Counted from the first letter of the stretch, positions 1 through 8,557 are shown. The stretch is 46,556 nt of DNA from an uncultured Caryophanales bacterium (GCA_947164795.1 CAMUXV010000005.1:1-46556), one strand, 5' to 3'. The notes: generated from the sequence alone by a model not told the origin. Translations and numbers: made by a program.

Positions 1-38
1 GATAAAAGGGTAATTGATTATATCATAAGGAGGTAATA

Positions 39-182
39 ATGAAAGAACTAAGAAGAGAAGAAATGAAAAAAATAGAAGGAGGAGCTTCTCCAGTAGTAGT
101 ATCTGGTATTATTGGAGCAGTAATAACCTTCTTAATTGGAGTATTTCATGGATACTCTAATCCAGAGTCATGTAGAAATTAA
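39..182 (+). CDS. Double-glycine leader small peptide (bacteriocin-like), peptide A: MKELRREEMKKIEGG|ASPVVVSGIIGAVITFLIGVFHGYSNPESCRN
   Basis: Translated by hand (47 aa); RBS aaggaggtaata just upstream; GG-type leader shared with the next ORF; hydrophobic Gly-rich predicted mature peptide. Confidence 0.75.
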   Translation: MKELRREEMKKIEGGASPVVVSGIIGAVITFLIGVFHGYSNPESCRN

Positions 183-196
183 GAAAGGAGACGTTT

Positions 197-364
197 ATGA
201 GAGAATTAAAAAAAGAAGAAATGAAAAAAATAGAAGGAGGAGCAAGTATTAGTGCTGCGATGCTAGGAGTTATCTATAAGATAGTAGAAACAATCTATAA
301 TCTAGGAGATGCTCTTGGTAGTTCAATAAGAAGAGTTATTGAAGGTAAAAATTGTAATATATAA
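197..364 (+). CDS. Double-glycine leader small peptide (bacteriocin-like), peptide B: MRELKKEEMKKIEGG|ASISAAMLGVIYKIVETIYNLGDALGSSIRRVIEGKNCNI
   Basis: Translated by hand (55 aa); RBS aaaggag upstream; leader nearly identical to peptide A; GDALG (GxxxG) motif in predicted mature part. Confidence 0.75.
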   Translation: MRELKKEEMKKIEGGASISAAMLGVIYKIVETIYNLGDALGSSIRRVIEGKNCNI

Positions 365-365
365 T

Positions 366-400
366 CATAAGAGGGGAAACCCTCTTATGTATTTATTATT
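366..400 (+). terminator. Perfect 10-bp hairpin cataagaggg-GAAA-ccctcttatg followed by a T-rich tract, probable terminator of the peptide operon
   Basis: Direct base pairing 366-375 with 380-389. Confidence 0.6.
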
Positions 401-977
401 CATCTCTCATGGAGATTACGATCACATGGGAGAAGCAATAAATTTAGTTAATAATTTCAAAGTAGAGAAAGTAGTCTTTAATTGTGGACCTTATAATGAA
501 TTAGAAAAAGAGTTAATAAATGTATTAGATAAGAAAAAGATTAAATATTATTCATGTATTAAAGAATTAAATATAGATAAAAATAAATTATATTTCTTAC
601 AAACAAAAGAGTATGATAATGAAAATGATAATAGTAATGTGATTTATACAGAACTTAATGGTTATAAATTTATGTTTATGGGAGATGCATCGGTTACTAC
701 TGAAAAAGAAATAATGAGTAAATATAATCTGCTGGATGTAGATGTATTAAAAGTTGGACATCATGGAAGTAAGACAAGTAGTAGTAAAGTGTTTGTTGAT
801 GAAATAAATCCTAAATATTCAATTATTAGTGTTGGAAAGAATAATAGATATGGACATCCAAATAAAGAAGTATTAGACAATTTAAAAGAATCTAAAATAT
901 ATAGAACAGACGAGGATGGAAGTATTATGTTTAAGATTAAGAATAATAAATTAAAAATTGAGACTTGTAGTCCATAG
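387..977 (+). pseudogene. Truncated ComEC-type metallo-beta-lactamase domain (starts at ISHGDYDHMG; N-terminal part and membrane domain absent)
   Basis: Motifs SHGDYDHMG, FMGDAS, KVGHHGSKTSSS, SIISVGKNNRYGHP typical of the ComEC C-terminal MBL domain; ORF opens inside the hairpin and lacks the upstream part of the domain. Confidence 0.7.
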
Positions 978-993
978 AAAGGAAAATGATAAA

Positions 994-1815
994 ATGAATG
1001 AAATGAAAGAATACACAGAAAAAATATTTGAAGATATAAGACATATAGATGAATTAGGTAATGAGTATTGGCTAGCTAGAGAATTAATGCCATTACTTGA
1101 ATATAGTAAATGGGAAAATTTTGATAATGTAATTCAAAAAGCAGTTATTTCTTATAAAAATAGTAATAATGATGATTCATATTGGCTTCCCGAAGTCAGG
1201 AAGCCAATAATAACTGGTAAAGGAAAAGAAGAATTTATTAAAGATTATAAATTATCTAGATATATATGTTATTTAATTGTTCAAAATGCAAACCCTAAGA
1301 AAAAAATGGTTGCTTTAGGTCAAACATATTTTGCCATTCAAACAAGAAAACAAGAACTATCTGAAAAAGAATATAATGAACTTACCGAAGATGAGAAAAG
1401 ATTATACAGAAGAAATCAAGCAAGAAGAGGAAATTATAATTTAAATCAAACAGCAGTTAATAGTGGAGTAAAGGATTTAGCTAGATTTCATAATGCTGGA
1501 TATAAAGGACTTTATAATGGTGAAACAGCTGATGATATTTTTAAAAGAAAGAAACTTCGATATAGAGAAGATATATTAGATAATATGGGTAGTGAAGAAC
1601 TAGCAGATAACATATTTAGAATTGCTCAAACTGATGCTAAATTAAAAAGAGATAATGTAGATAATGAATATACTGCTAATTCTGTTCATTACGAAGTAGG
1701 AAAAGAAGTAAGAAATAGTATTAAAAGATTGGGAGGAACTATGCCAGAAGATTTACCAACACCAGATAGAAGTCTAAAGGAGTTAGAAAAAGAGAACAAG
1801 AAACTAAAAAAATAA
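994..1815 (+). CDS. DinD-like DNA damage-inducible protein D
   Basis: IRHIDELGNEYWLARELMPLLEYSKWENF and YKLSRYICYLIVQNANPKKKMVALGQTYFAIQTRKQEL motifs. Confidence 0.8.
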   Translation: MNEMKEYTEKIFEDIRHIDELGNEYWLARELMPLLEYSKWENFDNVIQKAVISYKNSNNDDSYWLPEVRKPIITGKGKEEFIKDYKLSRYICYLIVQNANPKKKMVALGQTYFAIQTRKQELSEKEYNELTEDEKRLYRRNQARRGNYNLNQTAVNSGVKDLARFHNAGYKGLYNGETADDIFKRKKLRYREDILDNMGSEELADNIFRIAQTDAKLKRDNVDNEYTANSVHYEVGKEVRNSIKRLGGTMPEDLPTPDRSLKELEKENKKLKK

Positions 1816-1854
1816 ATACAATTTGTGATATAATATTTATAGGATGTGATTTAG

Positions 1855-2289
1855 ATGATTATTAGGGTGCTAGATGAAGAAAGGGCAAGCACATGCGATA
1901 TGTTATTGACAAAATTAATTCAAGATGAAAGACAATATGATAATTCGATTGATAAAGATTTTGTAGTAAATAACTATTTTAAAAATACTATAAAAAATGA
2001 AAATAATATATTATTGTGTTATGAAGAAGATAATATAATAAAAGGATATATATATTTAAAACCAGTTAATAGTGATAATCAAAATGGTTACTTAATAGAT
2101 GGATTATATGTAGATATTGCATATAGAAATAATGGTATCGCAACTAAGCTAATTGATAATGCATTGACTATAATAAAAGATGTTGATTTTATAGATATAA
2201 ATGTAATGTCGCAAAATATAGATGCTATTAATTTATATAAAAAATTTGGTTTTAATGAGTTTAAAATTAGTTTAAGAAAAAATATATAA
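1855..2289 (+). CDS. GNAT family N-acetyltransferase
   Basis: IDGLYVDIAYRNNGIATKLIDNAL and NAINLYKKFGF-like acetyl-CoA-binding motifs. Confidence 0.8.
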   Translation: MIIRVLDEERASTCDMLLTKLIQDERQYDNSIDKDFVVNNYFKNTIKNENNILLCYEEDNIIKGYIYLKPVNSDNQNGYLIDGLYVDIAYRNNGIATKLIDNALTIIKDVDFIDINVMSQNIDAINLYKKFGFNEFKISLRKNI

Positions 2290-2300
2290 TAATATTTTTA

Positions 2301-2328
2301 GGAATTGCTTTTGCAGTTTCTTTTTCTT
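2301..2328 (+). terminator. Rho-independent terminator (ggaattgc-tttt-gcagtttc-ttttt)
   Basis: 8-bp stem including GU pairs plus T tract. Confidence 0.55.
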
Positions 2329-2355
2329 TACCTAAATACGTATGCATAAACGTAT

Positions 2356-2437
2356 ATCACCACATGGGAACTACGATCATATGCGTAAAATAATTTATTA
2401 AGTTAATAGTTTTAAAGAAGATAAGATTATATAGAAG
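2356..2437 (+). pseudogene. Degraded fragment of a ComEC-type MBL gene (ISPHGNYDHMRKIIY*VNSFKEDKII*)
   Basis: Alignable by eye to 401-480 (ISHGDYDHMGEAINLVNNFKVEKVV) but with in-frame stops. Confidence 0.55.
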
Positions 2438-2528
2438 AAAAAATAGTAATATTTCTCATTTTTTATAAAAAAATCATTAGAAAAATATTTTTTTTAGCGA
2501 AATATAGGGTAAAATAAGTAAAAACTTA

Positions 2529-2557
2529 TTGTAAATTATGTCAAATAATGTTATAAT
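2529..2557 (+). promoter_or_regulatory. Sigma70-type promoter for rpsU (TTGTAA-17-TATAAT)
   Basis: -35/-10 match with 17-bp spacer. Confidence 0.6.
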
Positions 2558-2588
2558 CGATGTTGGAAAAAGCGGAAGGAGGGATAGA

Positions 2589-2801
2589 ATGTCTGCAGGA
2601 ACTAAAGTAACTGTTAGTGTTAGAAACAATGATGTTGAATTTGCCTTAAGGAAATTTAAAAATCAAGTAGCACGTAATGGTAATCTCTCTAAAGCTAAAG
2701 AAAGAGCTGAAGGTTATAAGAAACCAGGAGTAAGACTTAAAGAGGAAAAGAAAAAAAATACTATTAATTCTAGAAGAAATGCTAGAAAGAATAATTACTA
2801 G
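2589..2801 (+). CDS. rpsU: 30S ribosomal protein S21
   Basis: VTVSVRNNDVEFALRKFKNQVARNGNLSKAKERAEGYKKPGVRLKEE; RBS ggaggga before ATG 2589. Confidence 0.93.
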   Translation: MSAGTKVTVSVRNNDVEFALRKFKNQVARNGNLSKAKERAEGYKKPGVRLKEEKKKNTINSRRNARKNNY

Positions 2802-2811
2802 GAGGTAGTTT

Positions 2812-3255
2812 ATGACATTATCTGAAAAAATTAATAATGATTTAAAAGAAGCAATGAAAAATAAAGATGCTTTTAAGCTAGGTGTAATTAGAATGGTAAA
2901 AGGTGCTATGCAGCTTGCTAAAAAGAGTCCTAGAGAAGAACTTACTGATGATGATGTTATTAATGTATTATCTAAACAAATAAAAATGCGTAAAGAAGCT
3001 ATAGATCAATTTGAAAGTGCTGGCAGAACTGATTTGGCAGAGCAAAATAAGAAGGAAATTGAGATATTATCTTCTTATATGCCAGAGGCTTTATCTCTAG
3101 AAGAATTAAATGGAATATTAGATAAAGTATTTGATGAAGTAAAACCTACTAGTGGGAAAGATATGGGACTAATTATGAAAACTGTTACTCCTTTAGTTAA
3201 AGGGAAAGCAGACATGTCTCTAGTTAGTAAATTAATTAAGGAAAGACTCGAATAG
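2812..3255 (+). CDS. yqeY: GatB/YqeY domain-containing protein
   Basis: LGVIRMVKGAMQLAKKSPREELTDDDVINVLSKQIKMRKEAIDQFESAGRTDLAEQNKKEIEILSSYMPEALS. Confidence 0.92.
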   Translation: MTLSEKINNDLKEAMKNKDAFKLGVIRMVKGAMQLAKKSPREELTDDDVINVLSKQIKMRKEAIDQFESAGRTDLAEQNKKEIEILSSYMPEALSLEELNGILDKVFDEVKPTSGKDMGLIMKTVTPLVKGKADMSLVSKLIKERLE

Positions 3256-3265
3256 TCTTTTTTTT
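3242..3265 (+). terminator. Terminator aaagact-cgaat-agtctttttttt overlapping the yqeY stop
   Basis: Hairpin plus T run. Confidence 0.7.
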
Positions 3266-3331
3266 GTAACATTTTAAAAATATTTGCATAATATATAGTG
3301 TCATAAGTTATAGCTTATGTTTAATATATAT

Positions 3332-3360
3332 TAGCTCTCCAAATGGGAGCTATTTTTATT
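3332..3360 (+). terminator. Terminator-like hairpin tagctctc..gggagcta-ttttta
   Basis: 8-bp stem followed by T-rich tract. Confidence 0.55.
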
Positions 3361-3376
3361 TTAATAAAAAAAACAC

Positions 3377-3406
3377 TTGCATTTTACAAGATGTTTAGTA
3401 TATAAT
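3377..3406 (+). promoter_or_regulatory. Promoter for topA (TTGCAT-18-TATAAT)
   Basis: -35/-10 match 25 bp upstream of the GTG start. Confidence 0.6.
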
Positions 3407-3430
3407 GTACAGAGAGAAAGGAAGGATTCT

Positions 3431-5461
3431 GTGAATAAGAAATTAGTTATCGTGGAGTCTCCACATAAAAGTAAAACAATAGAAAAATATTTAGGAAGTG
3501 ATTATAAAGTAGTTTCTTCGGTTGGACATATAAGGGATTTATCTACTTCGGGTAAGTATGGTTTTGGAGTAGATATTGATAATGGGTTTAAACCTGATTA
3601 CAAAATAATTAAAGGAAAAAATAAACTTGTAAAAGATCTTAAAAATGATGTTAAAAATTCTAGTTTTGTATATCTTGCTACCGACCCGGATCGTGAGGGA
3701 GAAGCTATTAGCTGGCATTTATATGATACTTTAGGATTAAAAGATAATAATTATAAGAGAATTGTATTTAATGAAATAACTAAGAATGCTGTTTTAAACT
3801 CTTTTGACAAAGCAAGAATGATAGATGATAATTTAGTTAAGTCACAAGAAACCAGAAGAATATTAGATAGAATAATAGGATTTAGGTTAAGCAAACTTAT
3901 GCAATCTAAAACCGGAGGGAAATCCGCTGGTAGAGTACAAAGCGTTGCTCTTAAATTAATTGTTGATAGAGAAAGAGAAATAGAAGCTTTTATACCAGAA
4001 GAATATTATGAAATAGATGCTTATTTTAATGATTTTGATGCTAAACTTGATACTTATAATCATAAAAAGATAGAAATAAAAAAAGAAGAAGAGGCTAAAG
4101 AGATACTTAGTAAGTTATCTAATGCTTTTAAGATAGAAAATGTTGATAAGAAGGAAAAATTAAAGAAGAGTAAATTTCCTTTTACGACTAGTACAATGCA
4201 GCAAGAGGCTTCTAGTAAACTTGGATTTAGTTCTAAAAAAACAATGAGCGTTGCCCAAAAGTTATATGAAGGTATTAATATTGGTACTGAGACTGTCGGT
4301 CTTATATCTTATATGAGAACAGATTCAGTAAGACTTTCTGATGAGTTTATAAAGGACACTTATGGTTATATTAAAGAAAAATATGGTAGTGATTATGTTG
4401 GGTATGTAAAAACTAGTAATAAGACTGAGAATGTTCAAGATGCTCACGAAGCTATTAGACCAACCTCTATTAATAGAGAACCTGATAAAATTAAAGAATA
4501 TTTAACTAATGATGAATATAAATTATATAAGATAATCTATTATAGAGCATTGGCTTCCCTTATGAAGGATGCCAAGGTGGAGGCTACTACTGTTATACTT
4601 GATAATAATAATTATCAGTTTAAAACTACTGGTCAGGTATTATTATTTGATGGTTACTTAAAAGTATATAATATGTATGAAGATTCTGAAGATAAAATAC
4701 TTCCTGATTTTTCAAATTATAAGAGTAATGTAATAGTATCGAATAATATAGATTATACTATGCATACTACTAAACCTCCTAGTAGATATACTGAAAGTAA
4801 ATTAATTAAGGAAATGGAAGAATTAGGTATTGGAAGACCCTCTACTTATGCTAAAACAATTGAAACAATCATAGAGAGAGCATATGTTAAATTAGTAGAA
4901 AAGAAATTTGTACCTACAGAAATAGGAATAGAAACTACTGATAAATTACAAGAGTTCTTTAAAGATATTATTAATGTTGAATATACTAAGAATATGGAAG
5001 ATGATCTTGATAAAATAGCAGATGGTGATTTAGAATGGAATAAATTATTAGAATTATTTTATAATGATTTTGAACCAAAAGTTAAAGTTGCTTTTAGCGA
5101 GATGGAGAAGAAAGCTCCGGAAGAAACAGGTGAGTCTTGCCCTAACTGTGGTAGTCCTTTGGTTATTAAACAAAGTAAGTATGGTAAATTTACTGCTTGT
5201 TCTAATTATCCAGAATGTAAGTATATTAAACCTACTGAAAAGAAAGAAATAAAAGAAATAATGAGTTGCCCTAAGTGTGATGGAAAAATAATAGAGAGAA
5301 AGACAAAAAAAGGAAAGGTTTTCTATGGCTGTTCTAATTATCCTAAATGTGATTTTGCTACTTGGGATGAACCAATAGAAGAATCTTGTCCTAACTGCAA
5401 AGGTATTCTTACTAAAAAAAAGGACAAAATAAAATGTACTAATTGTGATTATGAGAGATAA
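3431..5461 (+). CDS. topA: DNA topoisomerase I, GTG start (VNKKLVIVESPHKSKTIEKYLG)
   Basis: TOPRIM and type IA motifs, SYMRTDSVRLS active-site Tyr region, C-terminal zinc-ribbon repeats (CPNCGSPL..., CPKCDGKI..., CPNCKG...). Confidence 0.96.
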   Translation: MNKKLVIVESPHKSKTIEKYLGSDYKVVSSVGHIRDLSTSGKYGFGVDIDNGFKPDYKIIKGKNKLVKDLKNDVKNSSFVYLATDPDREGEAISWHLYDTLGLKDNNYKRIVFNEITKNAVLNSFDKARMIDDNLVKSQETRRILDRIIGFRLSKLMQSKTGGKSAGRVQSVALKLIVDREREIEAFIPEEYYEIDAYFNDFDAKLDTYNHKKIEIKKEEEAKEILSKLSNAFKIENVDKKEKLKKSKFPFTTSTMQQEASSKLGFSSKKTMSVAQKLYEGINIGTETVGLISYMRTDSVRLSDEFIKDTYGYIKEKYGSDYVGYVKTSNKTENVQDAHEAIRPTSINREPDKIKEYLTNDEYKLYKIIYYRALASLMKDAKVEATTVILDNNNYQFKTTGQVLLFDGYLKVYNMYEDSEDKILPDFSNYKSNVIVSNNIDYTMHTTKPPSRYTESKLIKEMEELGIGRPSTYAKTIETIIERAYVKLVEKKFVPTEIGIETTDKLQEFFKDIINVEYTKNMEDDLDKIADGDLEWNKLLELFYNDFEPKVKVAFSEMEKKAPEETGESCPNCGSPLVIKQSKYGKFTACSNYPECKYIKPTEKKEIKEIMSCPKCDGKIIERKTKKGKVFYGCSNYPKCDFATWDEPIEESCPNCKGILTKKKDKIKCTNCDYER

Positions 5462-5487
5462 ACATATAGAAAATATATGTTTTTTTC
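5460..5487 (+). terminator. Terminator aacatata-gaaaa-tatatgttttttt
   Basis: Hairpin plus T run. Confidence 0.7.
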
Positions 5488-5538
5488 TTGATATTAATAT
5501 TAAATTATGATAATATATAGCACTAAGGGAGATGAATT

Positions 5539-6780
5539 ATGCCGGTATCTTATATATTATTTACAGTTATGAAAATATTAAAAGGACATAATAAAAAGAC
5601 AACTATATCTAGAGAAAGGTTATCAAGAGTAATTGGGGAGTTCTTGATTGAATCTTTTCTATCAGATGAAGCAAAGACTTCTTTACTTCAAGATTTTGAT
5701 TTTGATTACGAAATAGAAATGACACTTGATGATTATATCTATTATTTATCAGATGAAGATGGTATGATTACATTGTCTCCATATACTAAAATAGAAGCAA
5801 TAGATAATTTACTTGAAGAGTCTTCTATGGAATATGATGAAGAATTAATAAGTGTTATTGATGATTTTTATGATTTTAATATTTCAGTACTTGAAATGCT
5901 TGGAATAAAGATGGAAAAAGAATTATATAAAAAAGCATTAGAATTAGAAAGCAATATTGAAACTGGTTATGAGGATCTTGCACTTTCAGAAATGTATGAT
6001 GATAAAGTCCCCGATAATACTTTAAATAATTTAAAGAAAAATATTATTAAAAGAAAGTTTTTATTTAATCAGCTAAAAAACAGTATGTTATTAGAGGAAT
6101 ATAATGATTTTTATAGATATTCAACTGAAATGGCAGAATTACTTAACACAGGCATTTCTAGAGTTAAGATAGAGAACGAAGAATTTGATTTAGTTATGAA
6201 GACAGATCCTTTTCATAAATCGTTATTCTTTATAGATAGTGAGATGGAACTTATCTTCTCGGAATCATTTTATGCTAGTAATAGGTATAGAAATGATGAA
6301 GAAAAAGAAAAAGAATTATTTTATAATGAAGTAATTAATACAATTAGTAGTAGACTTAATAAAAATGAATCTAACGATACTGATGAAGACTTAATTCATG
6401 CTAAATATAGACTAATGTATTCACTAGATATGTTATATCAAGATGATAATAATTATAATGGATATTTATTTATTGGTGATAAAAATAGTATTCTAAATGG
6501 TAATGAAGATTATTCTTTTATTGAAAAAGAAATATTTTATTTAATTGATGAAGTGTTTGAATATACTGATGAAGAAATTGTTAATGATATTAGTATTGAT
6601 TATAGTACTAGTGTTAAGTCAATATTAATTGAAACATATTATAATTTAACTAAAGATGAAAGGGTAATTGAAGCTATTAAACAACATCCTAATTATGGTA
6701 AACATCATTTTGTTACTGGTTTATTTAATAATATTATTAATAAAAATAAGAGGAAAATTAAGAGGAAAGAAGATGAATAA
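5539..6780 (+). CDS. Hypothetical protein, acidic, 413 aa
   Basis: Long ORF with plausible start (gggagatgaattatg); no recognised family. Confidence 0.75.
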   Translation: MPVSYILFTVMKILKGHNKKTTISRERLSRVIGEFLIESFLSDEAKTSLLQDFDFDYEIEMTLDDYIYYLSDEDGMITLSPYTKIEAIDNLLEESSMEYDEELISVIDDFYDFNISVLEMLGIKMEKELYKKALELESNIETGYEDLALSEMYDDKVPDNTLNNLKKNIIKRKFLFNQLKNSMLLEEYNDFYRYSTEMAELLNTGISRVKIENEEFDLVMKTDPFHKSLFFIDSEMELIFSESFYASNRYRNDEEKEKELFYNEVINTISSRLNKNESNDTDEDLIHAKYRLMYSLDMLYQDDNNYNGYLFIGDKNSILNGNEDYSFIEKEIFYLIDEVFEYTDEEIVNDISIDYSTSVKSILIETYYNLTKDERVIEAIKQHPNYGKHHFVTGLFNNIINKNKRKIKRKEDE

Positions 6781-6797
6781 AAAATCTTCTTTTTCTT
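6768..6797 (+). terminator. Terminator agaagat..atcttctttttc
   Basis: Hairpin plus T tract. Confidence 0.55.
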
Positions 6798-6829
6798 TAC
6801 ACATAATTTGTCAAATTATAAAAAAACTG

Positions 6830-6858
6830 TTTACAAAGAAAATATTTTATAGTAGAAT
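6830..6858 (+). promoter_or_regulatory. Promoter of the mraZ/dcw operon (TTTACA-17-TAGAAT)
   Basis: -35/-10 match upstream of mraZ. Confidence 0.65.
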
Positions 6859-6866
6859 ATATTCAT

Positions 6867-6896
6867 AGAGTGGCACTAAGTGGGAGAAAGTGGGGG
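6867..6896 (+). promoter_or_regulatory. MraZ box: three 10-bp direct repeats AGAGTGGCAC-TAAGTGGGAG-AAAGTGGGGG
   Basis: Exact 10-bp periodicity of (A/G)AGTGG between promoter and mraZ start; matches the general form of described MraZ operators. Confidence 0.8.
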
Positions 6897-6901
6897 ATAA
6901 T

Positions 6902-7342
6902 ATGTTAATTGGAGAATATCATCATAATATTGATGAAAAGGGAAGATTAATTATACCTTCTAAATTTAGGGATGAAATTGGTAAAGAATTCATTGTTACT
7001 CGTGGTTTAGATGGCTGTTTATTTATTTATTCTAAGAGTCAATGGGATAAAATTATTTCTAAATTACAAACACTTCCATTTACTAAAAAAGATGCACGAA
7101 CTTTTAATAGATTCTTTTTATCTAGCGCTACTGTATGTGAATTTGATCGTCAAGGTAGAATTAATATACCATCAAATCTTATTAACTATGCTAATATTCA
7201 AAAAGAATGTACGATTATTGGGGTTAATGATCGCCTAGAAGTGTGGGCTACTGATAAGTTTGACACACTAATCGAAGAAAATACTGCTGCTATTGATGAG
7301 TTAGCAGAAAACTTGTTTGAGGGATTTGATATTGATGCATAA
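6902..7342 (+). CDS. mraZ: Transcriptional regulator MraZ
   Basis: MLIGEYHHNIDEKGRLIIPSKFRDEIG...FVTRGLDGCLFIYSKSQW; position upstream of rsmH. Confidence 0.95.
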   Translation: MLIGEYHHNIDEKGRLIIPSKFRDEIGKEFIVTRGLDGCLFIYSKSQWDKIISKLQTLPFTKKDARTFNRFFLSSATVCEFDRQGRINIPSNLINYANIQKECTIIGVNDRLEVWATDKFDTLIEENTAAIDELAENLFEGFDIDA

Positions 7343-8255
7343 GACGGTGCTTTTAAATGAGGCAATTGATAATCTAAATGTTTTTGAAGATGGTATATAT
7401 GTCGATGCTACTTTGGGATTTGGGGGACATAGTGGTTTAATTTTGAAAAGAATAAAAAGGGGCTTTCTTTTCGCCTTTGATCAAGATGATATGGCGATAG
7501 AATATAGTGAGAAGAAATTAAGTGAAATTGGTAGTAATTATGAGATAATTAGATCTAATTTTGCTAATTTAAAAGGGGAACTAAATAAAAGAAACATTGA
7601 TAGGATAGATGGTATTGTCTTTGACCTAGGTGTATCATCTCCACAACTCGACATAGTGGAGCGAGGATTTAGTTATCATAATGATGCACCATTGGATATG
7701 AGAATGGATAGAAGTAAGAATTTTTCTGCTTATAATGTGGTTAATGAGTATTCATTTGAAGAATTAGTTAGGATATTAAGGGACTATGGGGAAGAAAAAT
7801 ATGCTTCTAGTATTGCTAAGAATATTGTTAAAGAAAGAAACATAAAGCCTATTAAGACAACTTTAGAATTGGTTGAAGTAATTAAGAAAAGTATGCCATT
7901 TAAGGCTATGAGGGATTCTCATCCTGCTAGAAAGACTTTTCAAGCCATTAGAATTGAAGTTAATAATGAACTTGAAGTACTTAAAATAGCGTTAGAAGAT
8001 GCTATATCTATGCTTAAAGTAGGTGGAAGAATTTCCGTTATTACTTTTCATTCATTAGAGGATAGAATAGTAAAAGAGATATTTAATAAGTATTCAAAAG
8101 TTGATAATAATTTATCTGGGCTTCCGTTTGTACCAGAAGAGTATCAGCCTAAATATAAACTTATAGCCAGTATTACTCCTAGTAAAGAAGAACTGGAAGA
8201 TAATAATAGGGCTAGGTCTTCGAGACTTAGAGTAATTGAAAGAATAAAGGAATGA
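7335..8255 (+). CDS. rsmH: 16S rRNA (cytosine(1402)-N(4))-methyltransferase
   Basis: MHKTVLLNEAIDNL, DATLGFGGHSGLIL, GIVFDLGVSSPQLD, HSLEDRIVK. Confidence 0.95.
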   Translation: MHKTVLLNEAIDNLNVFEDGIYVDATLGFGGHSGLILKRIKRGFLFAFDQDDMAIEYSEKKLSEIGSNYEIIRSNFANLKGELNKRNIDRIDGIVFDLGVSSPQLDIVERGFSYHNDAPLDMRMDRSKNFSAYNVVNEYSFEELVRILRDYGEEKYASSIAKNIVKERNIKPIKTTLELVEVIKKSMPFKAMRDSHPARKTFQAIRIEVNNELEVLKIALEDAISMLKVGGRISVITFHSLEDRIVKEIFNKYSKVDNNLSGLPFVPEEYQPKYKLIASITPSKEELEDNNRARSSRLRVIERIKE

Positions 8256-8259
8256 TAAT

Positions 8260-8547
8260 ATGAAAAAGAAGAAAAAGAAGGGGCTAACTAAATTAGAAAG
8301 ATTTATTTGTAAAAGTAGTATTTTTATGATGGTAGTTTTACTTATTGGTATTGTTTTTACTAGTGCGACAGTATCAAAGATGAATATCGAGCTTCAAAGG
8401 ATAAATGAAAAGGTCGAAGTACAAGAAAATACTAATGAGAGTTTAGTTATGAAGATTAATGAAATGGCTTCATTAGAGAATATACAAATTGTAAGTAGAA
8501 ATTTAGGTTTATCATATAATAATGAGAATATATTGACAGTAGAATAA
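8260..8547 (+). CDS. FtsL-like cell division/septum initiator membrane protein
   Basis: Small single-TM protein with coiled-coil between rsmH and a PBP gene. Confidence 0.6.
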   Translation: MKKKKKKGLTKLERFICKSSIFMMVVLLIGIVFTSATVSKMNIELQRINEKVEVQENTNESLVMKINEMASLENIQIVSRNLGLSYNNENILTVE

Positions 8548-8557
8548 GGTGATTATT

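Noticed and set aside
3075-3272. Minus-strand 65-aa ORF over yqeY
   Set aside because: Antisense to a well-supported gene; shadow ORF.
5064-5252. Alternative-frame ORF inside topA
   Set aside because: Overlaps the zinc-ribbon coding part of topA; low-complexity translation.
6668-6868. 66-aa ORF spanning the end of the 413-aa gene into the mraZ promoter
   Set aside because: Overlaps a terminator hairpin and promoter; not plausible as coding.
7011-7238. Alternative-frame ORF inside mraZ
   Set aside because: Fully inside mraZ in another frame, no RBS.
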